Below are positions 40,621 through 48,360 of a stretch of 64,000 nucleotides of DNA, in pieces (position 1 is the first letter of the stretch; each line of letters opens with the position of its first letter). The notes beneath the pieces were generated by a model. That model was not told where the DNA came from. It searched no databases and saw only the letters and a list, made by a program, of their open reading frames with translations. The DNA lies in NCBI GenBank assembly GCA_008690995.1, contig VRMN01000002.1, positions 744,001-808,000 on the forward strand. Reading direction: 5' to 3'. A program made the translations under genes and the position numbers. Origin of the DNA: Porphyridium purpureum (Eukaryota > Rhodophyta > Bangiophyceae > Porphyridiales > Porphyridiaceae).

Positions 40621-41461
40621 GTCCAGCAAAGCCGTCATCTGGGGCGAGTAGACGGATCCGGTCTTGTCTCGTGTTGGATCAAGGCGCCGCCAGACGCGGC
40701 CGCGCGCGGGTGGCGGAAAGCAGTGGAAGAAACGAGCTGCACCGCAAGTGTTTGCCGTTTCAGTTGATGCATTGGGGGATTCAATTTTTTTCAAATGCTG
40801 GATGGTGACTTGGGGGTCATTTGAATTTGAACAAAAGTGTACCCGTCGACCCGGCAGTGTTCAAGCCATTCCTAGAGCGGCCTGGATAGACGGGATGTTC
40901 GTATGTGCCATGCCGACCAAGGAAATGAACGGCTCTTTCGTGGACAGGATGAGACCTGTTCATGGTGCCAACGTGACGAGATGCATGCGTGTCGCGCGGA
41001 TCTGACAGATGCCATTCGTGTTGCCGCGGTGGCGATCCGGCATTAGAGCCTATGCGCCTGCCTGGTGAATGCTTCGTCTGGCTAAAATTAGCTATGCTCT
41101 GCGGGGCGTGGCCGTCGTGGGCAAAGGTGAAAATGCCATGGCGCGCCACGCAGGGCGACGTCGGTTCTTTAAATAGATCACGCACGTCAAGCTGCTGGCC
41201 GCTTCTGCTCGCCGCATCCGTGGACGACTGCATTTTCAAACTTGCCGACCCTGCGTGCTTCGCGGCAGGTATGTGGGTATATAAGCGGCGCACGCGGGCA
41301 GATGTGGTCCCAGTCTTGCGCCAGACAGCTTTCTAGACCCAAGGACAATCAAAATAAGAACGCATCGAGAGCTGTCGGTAACGAGGAGGAATCACGGAGT
41401 GTTTGGAGGGGCAGTGATTGCTTCCGCGACAGGAATCCGTTTACCGATCAGCCGATTCATC
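40621..41461. other. Intergenic spacer, 841 bp, with a TATA-like element
   Basis: Separates two same-strand genes. GTAC occurs at 40840. TATATAAGC at 41279-41287, about 180 bp before the CAP-protein ATG, is a plausible TATA box. Frames on both strands (for example 40817-41293 minus) have no protein-like features. Confidence 0.4.
41279..41287 (+). promoter_or_regulatory. Candidate TATA box of the CAP-protein gene
   Basis: The string TATATAAGC lies in GC-rich surroundings at a sensible distance upstream of the gene. Evidence is position and match only. Confidence 0.3.
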
Positions 41462-42316
41462 ATGTCGATGTCTTTCATGTTCATCGTCCTGTCTGTCCTG
41501 ATCGTGGGCCTGGGAGGTCTGGATCCTGCAGGGGCCACTCCCATATCCTTGTCTCATGTTTTCCGCAAGGCAGCTGATGTTGCACCCACGGATGTCTGGC
41601 AGTCGACAGTGAACTACAGCAAGGTGATGGCCGAGGACATGATTGGATTTTTCTTGGACAATGGAGACGCCCGACTGTACCCCAGTCTTGGCTCTGAAGA
41701 TGGAATGCCGGCAAGTCGATGGGCATACGCGACTTTGACACCTCTGGTGCCACAGGCGCCACAGGCGCCACAGACACCGCAGCTCTCGGACGTTCCGGCA
41801 GAACCGGTTCACAACCCTCAATTCTCCGGCAGTCCGCAGCAGCCGGATACACCAGCTACCCCGCCGCAGCAGCCCGGCACACCAGCTACCCCGCCGCAGC
41901 AGCCCGGCACACCAGCGCAGGAAGAGCCGACTGGAGCGGGAAGTGGTGATGCGGAGGGCATGGCTCAGGCTGCTCTGCAGTACACCAATGATTTTCGCGC
42001 GCAGCAAGGTATGGAACCACTTGCATATGACGCAACGCTAGTGAGTCTTGCGCTTGCTCATTCGCAAAGTATGCCGTCGACGGGTTTTCAGCACTCGGAT
42101 TTGTCCAGCCTGACCGCGCCAGGTCTGTTTGTAGCAGCTGAAAATATTGCAATGTCCTCTGACACAAGTGACCCCGCTCGAGGCTCCGTCGACCAGTGGA
42201 TTGGAAGCCCGGGGCATGCGCAGAATATGGCCGGCCCGTATACGCACTGCGGGGTGGGTATCTTTATTGATGGATCTGGATACTGGGCGACCCAGATATT
42301 TGGAACGGCATCGTGA
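41462..42316 (+). CDS. Secreted CAP/SCP-domain (PR-1-like) protein
   Basis: Product of 284 residues. MSMSFMFIVLSVLIVGLGGL followed by DPAGATP is a good signal peptide with cleavage after about residue 26. A Pro/Gln/Thr-rich region (about 95-160, with PQAPQAPQTPQ and two exact TPATPPQQPG units) is a probable extracellular linker or O-glycosylated stalk. The C-terminal 125 residues are a CAP domain: ALQYTNDFRAQQGMEPLAYD, LALAHSQSM, AENIAMS, VDQWIGSPGHAQNM and THCGVGIF, with the His and Glu of the CAP cavity. CAP proteins of algae and plants are secreted and bind sterols or act in defence or cell-wall functions. The longer frame starts with GTG, and the ATG at 41462 places the signal peptide at the start. 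Confidence 0.9.
   Translation: MSMSFMFIVLSVLIVGLGGLDPAGATPISLSHVFRKAADVAPTDVWQSTVNYSKVMAEDMIGFFLDNGDARLYPSLGSEDGMPASRWAYATLTPLVPQAPQAPQTPQLSDVPAEPVHNPQFSGSPQQPDTPATPPQQPGTPATPPQQPGTPAQEEPTGAGSGDAEGMAQAALQYTNDFRAQQGMEPLAYDATLVSLALAHSQSMPSTGFQHSDLSSLTAPGLFVAAENIAMSSDTSDPARGSVDQWIGSPGHAQNMAGPYTHCGVGIFIDGSGYWATQIFGTAS
41851..41910 (+). repeat. Exact 30-bp tandem duplication in the CAP-protein linker
   Basis: Bases 41851-41880 and 41881-41910 are identical and encode the TPATPPQQPG unit. Identity without synonymous change suggests recent duplication. Confidence 0.95.
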
Positions 42317-42948
42317 GGATGCCGGCCACGCAGGTGATACACCGTGACGCGCGTTTCCGGTTTTGCGTCGCGGGAAAATTATCCAGATGTACTGGATAGG
42401 ACATGTGCGGTGTACAGATACGTGCGCGCGCATGCGCTTGGAAGATTATGAATCAAATGAAACGAATTGGAATGAAATCGACGGCTTGCCAGGAAATAAA
42501 AACATGGAAAAGAAATGGACGCTACTGGAATTGACGAGACCGGATGAACTCGGAAGTATGCGAAAACGCACGCTGAATCTGGCATCTCTGCTCGCCCTTC
42601 CCGGGCCTGCGGTGGCACGGTTCGTCATGCAACGACAACAACCACCTCTACCAATGCAGCACCGGCAGCTTTGCTTCGGCGCAACCAGGACTCCCGTAGC
42701 TGTACTCCCTTCGACAGCGACGCACTGTACCGCACGCGCGGTACACTTGCTGTTCTAGTAAAGCGACGCTGATTTGGTAGAAACGCCAGGCACTATATGT
42801 TTGCGGCAAGTTCCACATGTAATCTCCCGTGATCCAGAAGAGACGGATGAGGAGCGGGTGGCAGAGACGTTGTATGGGTTGGAGCAGGCAGGCGAGCACG
42901 AGGCGGTCAGGGCTTGAGGTTGCGGATCATAGAAAAGTAGAGGCAGAG
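42317..42948. promoter_or_regulatory. Upstream region of the peroxiredoxin gene with GTAC motifs
   Basis: This 632-bp spacer lies between same-strand genes. GTAC is at 42413, 42702, 42727 and 42741, the last two within ACTGTACCGCACGCGCGGTACAC, an almost perfect inverted repeat (CGGTAC...GTACCG type) at about 42724-42746. Small frames look spurious. Confidence 0.4.
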
Positions 42949-43674
42949 ATGGCGTTTGTGAGCTCTGGGATCTGCGCGCCTGGCGCGTCGGCGATGCGCG
43001 GCGCGGCGCTCGTTTCGGGCCGTGGCGCCTCCGCCGCGATTGCGTCCGCAACGCACCGTCGCGCGCACGTGGCCAGAGTCGGCGGTCAGGTGAGCCGATC
43101 CTTGGGATCGCAGCTGAACATGTCGATCTCCGAGGGCGAGCGCATCAGCATGAACGGCAAGTTTGGCTACATGGACGCGAGCGGCAACATGCAGGAGATC
43201 TCGTACGAACAGCTGTTCGGGAATAAGAAGGTCGCCCTGTTTGCCGTGCCCGGTGCGCTCACGGGCACGTGCACCAAGGCGCACGCGCCCGGTGTGGTCA
43301 AGGTGGCCGCGGACCTTAAGAAGGCTGGCATCGATGAGGTGGTTGTCACCGCAGTAAATGACGTCTTCGTCATGAAGTACTTTGCGGACGTGGTCGGCGC
43401 GGGCGACGTCATGTTCCTGGCAGACGGAGACGCCTCCTTTGCCAAATCGGTTGGCCTGACCAAGGACACCGGCAGCTTTGGCGGTCTCCGTTCGCTGCGC
43501 TACTCCATGCTGGTAAGCAACGGCGTCGTGGTGAAGAAGAACGTCGACCTGGGCGGTTTGGATCAGTCGTCGGGTGAGGTGCTGCTCAAGCAGGTCACCG
43601 AGGCCATGGACCCGCTCGAGAAGTACTGCCAGGACAACGAGGCTGCCGACGAGTGCCGCGTGTACGATAACTAG
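42949..43674 (+). CDS. Type II peroxiredoxin, plastid
   Basis: Product of 241 residues. The N-terminus MAFVSSGICAPGASAMRGAAL to about 55 is a transit peptide with the early Phe-Val. The mature part is a PrxII-type thioredoxin fold: KKVALFAVPGALTGTCTKAHAP with peroxidatic Cys108, AVNDVFVMKYFADVV, and MLADGDASFAKSVGL-like segments of the family. The resolving Cys of plant PrxII, in the strand before the VND motif, is Thr here (EVVVTAVND). Two extra Cys (227 and 236) lie in a C-terminal extension that plant PrxII proteins lack. The enzyme reduces hydrogen peroxide and alkyl hydroperoxides with thiols. The ATG at 42949 is the best start; the open frame before it is basic non-coding-like sequence. 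Confidence 0.93.
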   Translation: MAFVSSGICAPGASAMRGAALVSGRGASAAIASATHRRAHVARVGGQVSRSLGSQLNMSISEGERISMNGKFGYMDASGNMQEISYEQLFGNKKVALFAVPGALTGTCTKAHAPGVVKVAADLKKAGIDEVVVTAVNDVFVMKYFADVVGAGDVMFLADGDASFAKSVGLTKDTGSFGGLRSLRYSMLVSNGVVVKKNVDLGGLDQSSGEVLLKQVTEAMDPLEKYCQDNEAADECRVYDN

Positions 43675-43902
43675 GCCGGAACAAGCAACAAGTGTAGCCT
43701 GATAGCCAGCTGGATTAGCCCCGTGTTTGCGCTTGTTTTCATCTGGGTGTGTGCTTTGTGTGCCTTGTGTCGTATGTCTCACACTTGATTAAAAGGCAGG
43801 AAACATTGATGCTTTTTCCCCTGACCTTCCATGGTTGGAAAAAATCTGTCAAAATAGGCTAGGTAGCGGAGAAAGGTTGGAGAAAAACGAAGGGAAGGAT
43901 AA

Positions 43903-44262
43903 ATGGGTGGCGTGTCCAAGCGAAAGAGCAAGGGCAATAACCGTGCGGCGCGCCACGAGCGTGCCACGCGGCGGTGGCCGGACCAAATTCGGGCCGACTT
44001 GGACGACGGCGAAAGGGCGCGTGTGTTGCGGGAGGAACAGCCGGTGGATTTTGATAAACCGGCGCTCGGTCAGTTTTATTGCGTGGAGTGTGACCGGCAT
44101 TTTGAGTCCGGTGCGACACTGGACAGGCACAGCGCGACCAAGAAGCATCGGCGGCGCGTGAAGGAGCTGCTGGACTCGCCGCCGTACACGCAGAAAGAGG
44201 CCGAGGCCGCGGCCGGCATGGGCGCGGTCGACACCGGGATTCGTGGTGCCGACATGGAGTAG
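43903..44262 (+). CDS. BUD20/ZNF593-type C2H2 zinc-finger ribosome factor
   Basis: Product of 119 residues. N-terminal MGGVSKRKSKGNNRAARHER is basic, as in yeast Bud20 and human ZNF593. PDQIRADLDDGE and ALGQFYCVECDRHFESGATLDRHSATKKHRRRVKELL form the U1-type/C2H2 finger with the CxxC and HxxxxxH spacing. In yeast this shuttling protein rides pre-60S subunits out of the nucleus. Length is normal. It is a second 60S-export factor in this window, with LSG1. Confidence 0.92.
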   Translation: MGGVSKRKSKGNNRAARHERATRRWPDQIRADLDDGERARVLREEQPVDFDKPALGQFYCVECDRHFESGATLDRHSATKKHRRRVKELLDSPPYTQKEAEAAAGMGAVDTGIRGADME

Positions 44263-45148
44263 GCGGCGCGCAGGCATGCGCAGATGAGGGCTTCGGAGCA
44301 CGCTGAACCTCGAGCTTCTGCAGCGCGGCGCACAATGCCTGTGTGGAACCAATGGACATCGATGTGCTCGAAGCGCGGCGGTCTCGATGTCTGTTTCTGC
44401 CTGCGCGTCCGATTCCATACCGGGGCGCTGTTGGCGACAAGGAACGTGCGGCTATTCCACTAAAGTGTAGTCACGACAGCATAGTTCTGGTCGTCCGCGG
44501 AATCCCGCGCGACGTATGCGGTGGATGATGAGCACATACGCATGCGTGCCACAGTAAGAACACAAGAACACCACCACCACCCACGCATCCCGCGCCTCCC
44601 CACGTGCGCGTCCACCTGCGTCGGCGGACAACGAGGTACAGTACAAACTGACCTTCCGGAGTTCAGTGAGTTCAGTGAGTTCAGTGAGTTCAGTGCGTGC
44701 AGGGTCATGCTTGCAGTACCTCAGTGTGGGGCGCGACTGTACCTTGTGTTGGGTGGGGCCAGTTCCACGCAGCTGCGTTGCACGGTGTTGGCGCGCGTAT
44801 AAAACAGGAGTGATTTACTAGACGTGAGTCACGCGTTTATACACACGGCCCCAAGCGGCGTGGTGGTGATTGGGGGTGTGGCTTGTTGCGTGACAAAATT
44901 CAGTGCGCGAGCGCGTGTGTCGGTGGCTTTGAGCGGAGCGCATGTGGAAGATTTGAGACGCGCGGCAGCAACTGTGGCGGGCAATGCGAAGAAGCGGGAG
45001 AGAGAGTGTAGGAGAGGTTGTGCTTGGTGAGGAGCAGTGAGAGTGGGTGGGGGGTGCGAGACGACGTCGAGGTGGAGGTCGCGCACGTCGACAGCGCGGG
45101 GGAGAAGCGACGGGAGAGGCATTGGACACATACAGAGGCGCTCACGCG
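44263..45148. promoter_or_regulatory. Upstream region of the MsrB-like gene with GTAC motifs, short repeat and TATA-like string
   Basis: This 886-bp spacer lies between same-strand genes. GTACAGTACAA at 44636 holds two overlapping cores; GTAC is also at 44715 and 44739. TATAAAA is at 44799. Segment 44821-45148 is G-rich, with frames that look spurious. Confidence 0.4.
44659..44694 (+). repeat. 9-bp tandem repeat (GAGTTCAGT)4
   Basis: Four exact copies of a 9-bp unit lie between GTAC motifs. The unit contains TTCAGTGAG, related to the AGTGA arm of the dispersed GTACAGTGA motif. Confidence 0.9.
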
Positions 45149-45787
45149 ATGTCGTTCTTCCGCGCGAAGAACAAGTCCAAGGACCCGGTGGTCGCAAAGA
45201 CTCCGGAAGAGGAGCCCGCGCCGAAAAGCGGCCTGCTGAGGAATCTGTCGAGAAAGAAGACCGGCGATGTAAAATCGTCCGACTCGTTGATCAAGCGCTC
45301 GTCATCGGCAAAGTCCGGCAGCGGGCCGTCGCGCGGCCTGAGTAGGTCCGGCAGCAAGAACTTGGAGCGCACGCTCACGCCGGACCGCGTGGAGAAGACA
45401 AATTCAGAGTGGAAAAAGACGCTCAAGCCGCAAGAGTACAACGTGCTGCGAAAGAAAATAATGGAAAAGCCCTACGAAGGTGACTTTGTGTACTACCAAG
45501 TGCCCAAAAACATGGAGGCCATTTTCTTCTGCAAAGGGTGTGACACGCCTGTATTCACGGGCCGCGCATTGCGCACAACGGCCGAGGGCTGGGCCACGTT
45601 TGAAAGGAGCATTCCCGGGACGGTGGAGCAGAGTCTGGAAGACTTTAAAAACGGCTCGCGCCTGGAGCTATTATGTAAGGGATGCGACGGATTTTTAGGA
45701 ATCGTGAATCAGTTTCTAGAAGTTAACTCAGCCGTGCTGCAAGTGCGGGAGCTCAGCAAAGAAGAATACAAGTTGATTTTGGGCTAA
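45149..45787 (+). CDS. MsrB-like protein with catalytic residues lost (putative pseudoenzyme)
   Basis: Product of 212 residues. After a Ser/Lys-rich basic region (1-85), residues 90-212 follow methionine-R-sulfoxide reductase B: SEWKKTLKPQEYNVLRKK, EAIFFCKGCDTPVFTG (first zinc CxxC), AEGWATFERSIPG, ELLCKGCDGFLGIVN (second CxxC), and FLEVNSAVLQV. The zinc Cys are intact, but the active site is not. The HLGH pair is FLGI, and the catalytic RYCINS motif is FLEVNS, so Glu191 stands where the catalytic Cys (or Sec) should be. The loop between them is also short. It probably binds zinc without reducing methionine sulfoxide; a role as a Met-sulfoxide reader or a yippee/Mis18-like fold is possible. 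The ATG at 45149 gives MSFFRAKNKSKDP. Confidence 0.75.
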   Translation: MSFFRAKNKSKDPVVAKTPEEEPAPKSGLLRNLSRKKTGDVKSSDSLIKRSSSAKSGSGPSRGLSRSGSKNLERTLTPDRVEKTNSEWKKTLKPQEYNVLRKKIMEKPYEGDFVYYQVPKNMEAIFFCKGCDTPVFTGRALRTTAEGWATFERSIPGTVEQSLEDFKNGSRLELLCKGCDGFLGIVNQFLEVNSAVLQVRELSKEEYKLILG

Positions 45788-46090
45788 TCGGGCGAGCGCG
45801 GTGACTGGCGCTCTGATTTCCTCGTGGCCTATGTGAACGTCAGCGTTGAAGTCGAAATCACATATGAAGAGACGGACGCAAAAGTTGCTGACCCTTTTGC
45901 CGTGTGGGGATCGACGTTTGCGTTGATTTCGAGTACGTCTCATGTCTTCAACTGCGCTGCAATGCGTTTGGTGAGCAGCGCTTAAAGATATTTGTAGAAA
46001 GACTTTATAAAGAAACGAGCTCAGCTACCACTATATTCTTTATCGCACGCCCCGTCCGTGACGGTCCGTGACAATCCGCAGCCCCATATC
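45788..46090. other. Convergent spacer, 303 bp
   Basis: Between the 3' ends of the MsrB-like and coiled-coil genes. AT-rich strings such as CTTTATAAAGAAACG (about 46003) may serve 3' end formation. Nothing else recognised. Confidence 0.4.
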
Positions 46091-47875
46091 TCACCGTGCC
46101 GTTGCAGCCCCCAGGCGCTCTTCGAGTTCGTACTTTTCGACACTTAGCGCCTCAATGGCGCCCATGTATTCGTCCAGCCACTGCGTCTTTTCGCGCTCCA
46201 TCGCCTCGCGCTCGAGTTCTGCCTGCCGTACTCGCTCATGCATGACATCAAGCTCGGCCGTGGTGGCTTGAAGTCGCTTGTTCAGCTCGGCGTTGCGCTG
46301 CGAGGCAGCGGCGCGGTCGAGGGTGATACTCTCAATCTCGGACCTGAGCGTATCCGTTTCCGTTTTCCACTTGGTCCGCTCGGATTCCGAGTACTCGCGC
46401 ATGACATCCAGCTGCTGCCTCTGCGTGCGCAAATCCGCCTCGAGCTCCGACTTCCGCACAGTCAACTTGCGAATCTCTGTGCCCAACTCTTCTTCGCGAC
46501 GTGACAGACCATCAACCGTTTGGAGCAACTGCTCCACCCGCCCTTCAGCAAGGCTGCGCTGCTGCACCGCCGCCTTGAGCTGATCATCAGTTTCTCGATT
46601 CCGCACGAGCATGTGGCTCCGTTCCCGTTCTGCTACCGTCGCGCGCTCCATCTCCTCATTCATTCGCTTATATAGCGTGTCGCGTTCGCTCTTCAGTGCC
46701 GCAATGGCGGATTGTCCGTCCTTCAATTTGAGCTCTAAGACCTGACTGTTCCTCTCTTGAGCTTCGGTGTATCGCGCCAGTTCAGCCTGCACCTCTGCCA
46801 GCTGTCTCGACGTCTTCTCGTAAGAAAGCGTCAACGAGTCGCACATATTCTTTTGCAGTTCCAGCTGTTCCTCTAAAGATGCCTTTGCAGACTCGAGGTT
46901 TGAAATTGCACGCTGCTGTTCGTTTCTCGTTTCTTCTATCGACGCGAGCTTCTTCTCCAAAGCCTTATTGGCGATGACCACCTCCTGGATGCGCTTGATG
47001 TGCACGCTGGCCATCTCGGATCGAGCGCGGCTGGAGCCGGATGCTGCAGCCGAACTGTAGCTTGACGAGGAAGCGGCGCTGCTGTAGTGGGATGAGTACA
47101 ACGATCGACGTCGTTCGTCGTCAAGCGAGCCCTTGAGCGAGTTCACCTGTTCCTGAAGGGCCGCTTTTTCGTTCCGAAATAATCCAAGCTCAGACTGCAA
47201 CATTTTGTTTTCGTTTTCGAGCTCATTGAGACGACGCAGCGCTTGCGAATGTGAGATGCTGGGTGTGGAAGTACCCGAATACCCATTCCAAGGGTGATCC
47301 TGGGCATGTGCGCCCAACACGCCTGTCCCAGCCAGCAGATCGCGCTCTCTGCTGCTCCCCGTGCTCCACGCGCTCAACGAGCTGATGCTAGGCGATGGCG
47401 AAGGCCCGTGGCTTGATGAACCAAGCGCGAGCGTTTCTTTCAGCCGGGCCAGAAGGTCTATGAGCGTATTCATGGCCGGAGATGTGTCGTTCAAAGCGCC
47501 CGCATGCGCTTCGGCGTTCAGGACCACGCTCGAGATGTGTGCAAGCGTAGCCCTCATGTTCTTCGCGATATCTGTGAGCGTTTTGCAGTCGCGCTCGAGC
47601 GTCTTTTTCGTGAAGACGAGCTTGCCCGTGTTTCGCTTGAGCATGTTAATTTCCGCGACCAGCTCTGCGTTTCTGCGCTCCAGGTCGTGCACGTCCACAC
47701 CCGCGCCCGCCAGCGAGCGCGGGCTGAGGCACGGCGACGACATGGCCGGTGATGGCATCACGGACGATACGGCAGGCGTGGACTGCGCGGACGAAAAGCG
47801 CGTCTTTGTCGCGAGCTTCCGCTCTATTTCATCGATGAAGCTGGAAAGCTCCTTGATGGCATCCTTTCCACTCAT
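46091..47875 (-). CDS. Long coiled-coil protein of unknown function
   Basis: Product of 594 residues. The N-terminus MSGKDAIKELSSFIDEIERKL is helical; a Ser/Pro-rich stretch (about 33-60) and a second helix with ERRNAELVAEINMLKRN follow. Residues about 210-590 are an almost continuous predicted coiled coil (heptads such as LNELENENKMLQSELGLFRNE, LEKKLASIEETRNEQQRAI, and the end SVEKYELEERLGAATAR), broken by a Ser/Tyr-rich patch near 265-285. No motor, kinase, membrane or known cytoskeletal domain is visible. It could be a Golgin, centrosomal-type or trafficking scaffold; coiled coils match many families, so I do not assign one. It shares the GTAC-array promoter with the divergent gene. Confidence 0.8.
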   Translation of the reverse strand: MSGKDAIKELSSFIDEIERKLATKTRFSSAQSTPAVSSVMPSPAMSSPCLSPRSLAGAGVDVHDLERRNAELVAEINMLKRNTGKLVFTKKTLERDCKTLTDIAKNMRATLAHISSVVLNAEAHAGALNDTSPAMNTLIDLLARLKETLALGSSSHGPSPSPSISSLSAWSTGSSRERDLLAGTGVLGAHAQDHPWNGYSGTSTPSISHSQALRRLNELENENKMLQSELGLFRNEKAALQEQVNSLKGSLDDERRRSLYSSHYSSAASSSSYSSAAASGSSRARSEMASVHIKRIQEVVIANKALEKKLASIEETRNEQQRAISNLESAKASLEEQLELQKNMCDSLTLSYEKTSRQLAEVQAELARYTEAQERNSQVLELKLKDGQSAIAALKSERDTLYKRMNEEMERATVAERERSHMLVRNRETDDQLKAAVQQRSLAEGRVEQLLQTVDGLSRREEELGTEIRKLTVRKSELEADLRTQRQQLDVMREYSESERTKWKTETDTLRSEIESITLDRAAASQRNAELNKRLQATTAELDVMHERVRQAELEREAMEREKTQWLDEYMGAIEALSVEKYELEERLGAATAR

Positions 47876-48360
47876 CCTGTCACTTTAGGCTCTCCCGCTA
47901 CCCCTTTCCGTGTCGACCACAATCCTATCTCACGTGTTGACTCTCTGTCTCTCTGTCTCTCTGTCTCTTCTATACCTTCCTCCCAACCATCGATCCCGCT
48001 TTGGCTCCAAAAACCCGGCTCTTCAATTTGATACGGGTACAGCTGCGTACAGCTGCGTACAGCTGCGTACACTAGAGTACACTGGAGTACACCGGAGTAC
48101 ACCGGAGTACACCGGAGTACACCGGAGTACACTGGAGTACACTAGAGTACACTGGAGTACACCGGAGTACACCGGAGTACACCGGAGTACACCGGAGTAC
48201 AGACAAGTACAGCTGCGTGTTTCTGGCGACTGTACTTTCCCCGTCTTGATCCTTTATGGTGTCGGGCAGTGGCGGTGGAGCTCAGACGTGTCGGAGCGTG
48301 AGGATGCGCGACCGAGGCTGCGACATTTGGGTGTGTGTGACCACGTCGACAGCATTCGAG
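47876..48360. promoter_or_regulatory. Divergent promoter region containing a phased GTAC array
   Basis: This 485-bp region separates the start codons of the coiled-coil gene (minus) and the membrane methyltransferase-like gene (plus). Its centre is the 10-bp repeat described separately; one more ACTGTAC lies at 48228. CT-rich repeats (TCTCTGTCTC) at 47943-47970 form the likely leader of the minus-strand gene. Some 5' extension of the plus-strand gene (ATG at 48256 or 48304) could fall inside. Confidence 0.6.
48031..48210 (+). repeat. 10-bp tandem array with 18 evenly spaced GTAC cores
   Basis: GTAC occurs at 48037 and then every 10 bp exactly to 48207, 18 in all. The six bases between vary: AGCTGC (first three), ACTAGA, ACTGGA, ACCGGA (four times), ACTGGA, then ACTAGA, ACTGGA, ACCGGA (four times) again, then AGACAA and AGCTGC. 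Units 48071-48140 and 48141-48200 show a higher-order period of 70 bp. The 10-bp step is close to one helical turn. Confidence 0.97.

Noticed and set aside
48031-48210. CRISPR-like repeat array
   Set aside because: Units are 10 bp without unique spacers, in a eukaryotic promoter; it is a short tandem repeat.
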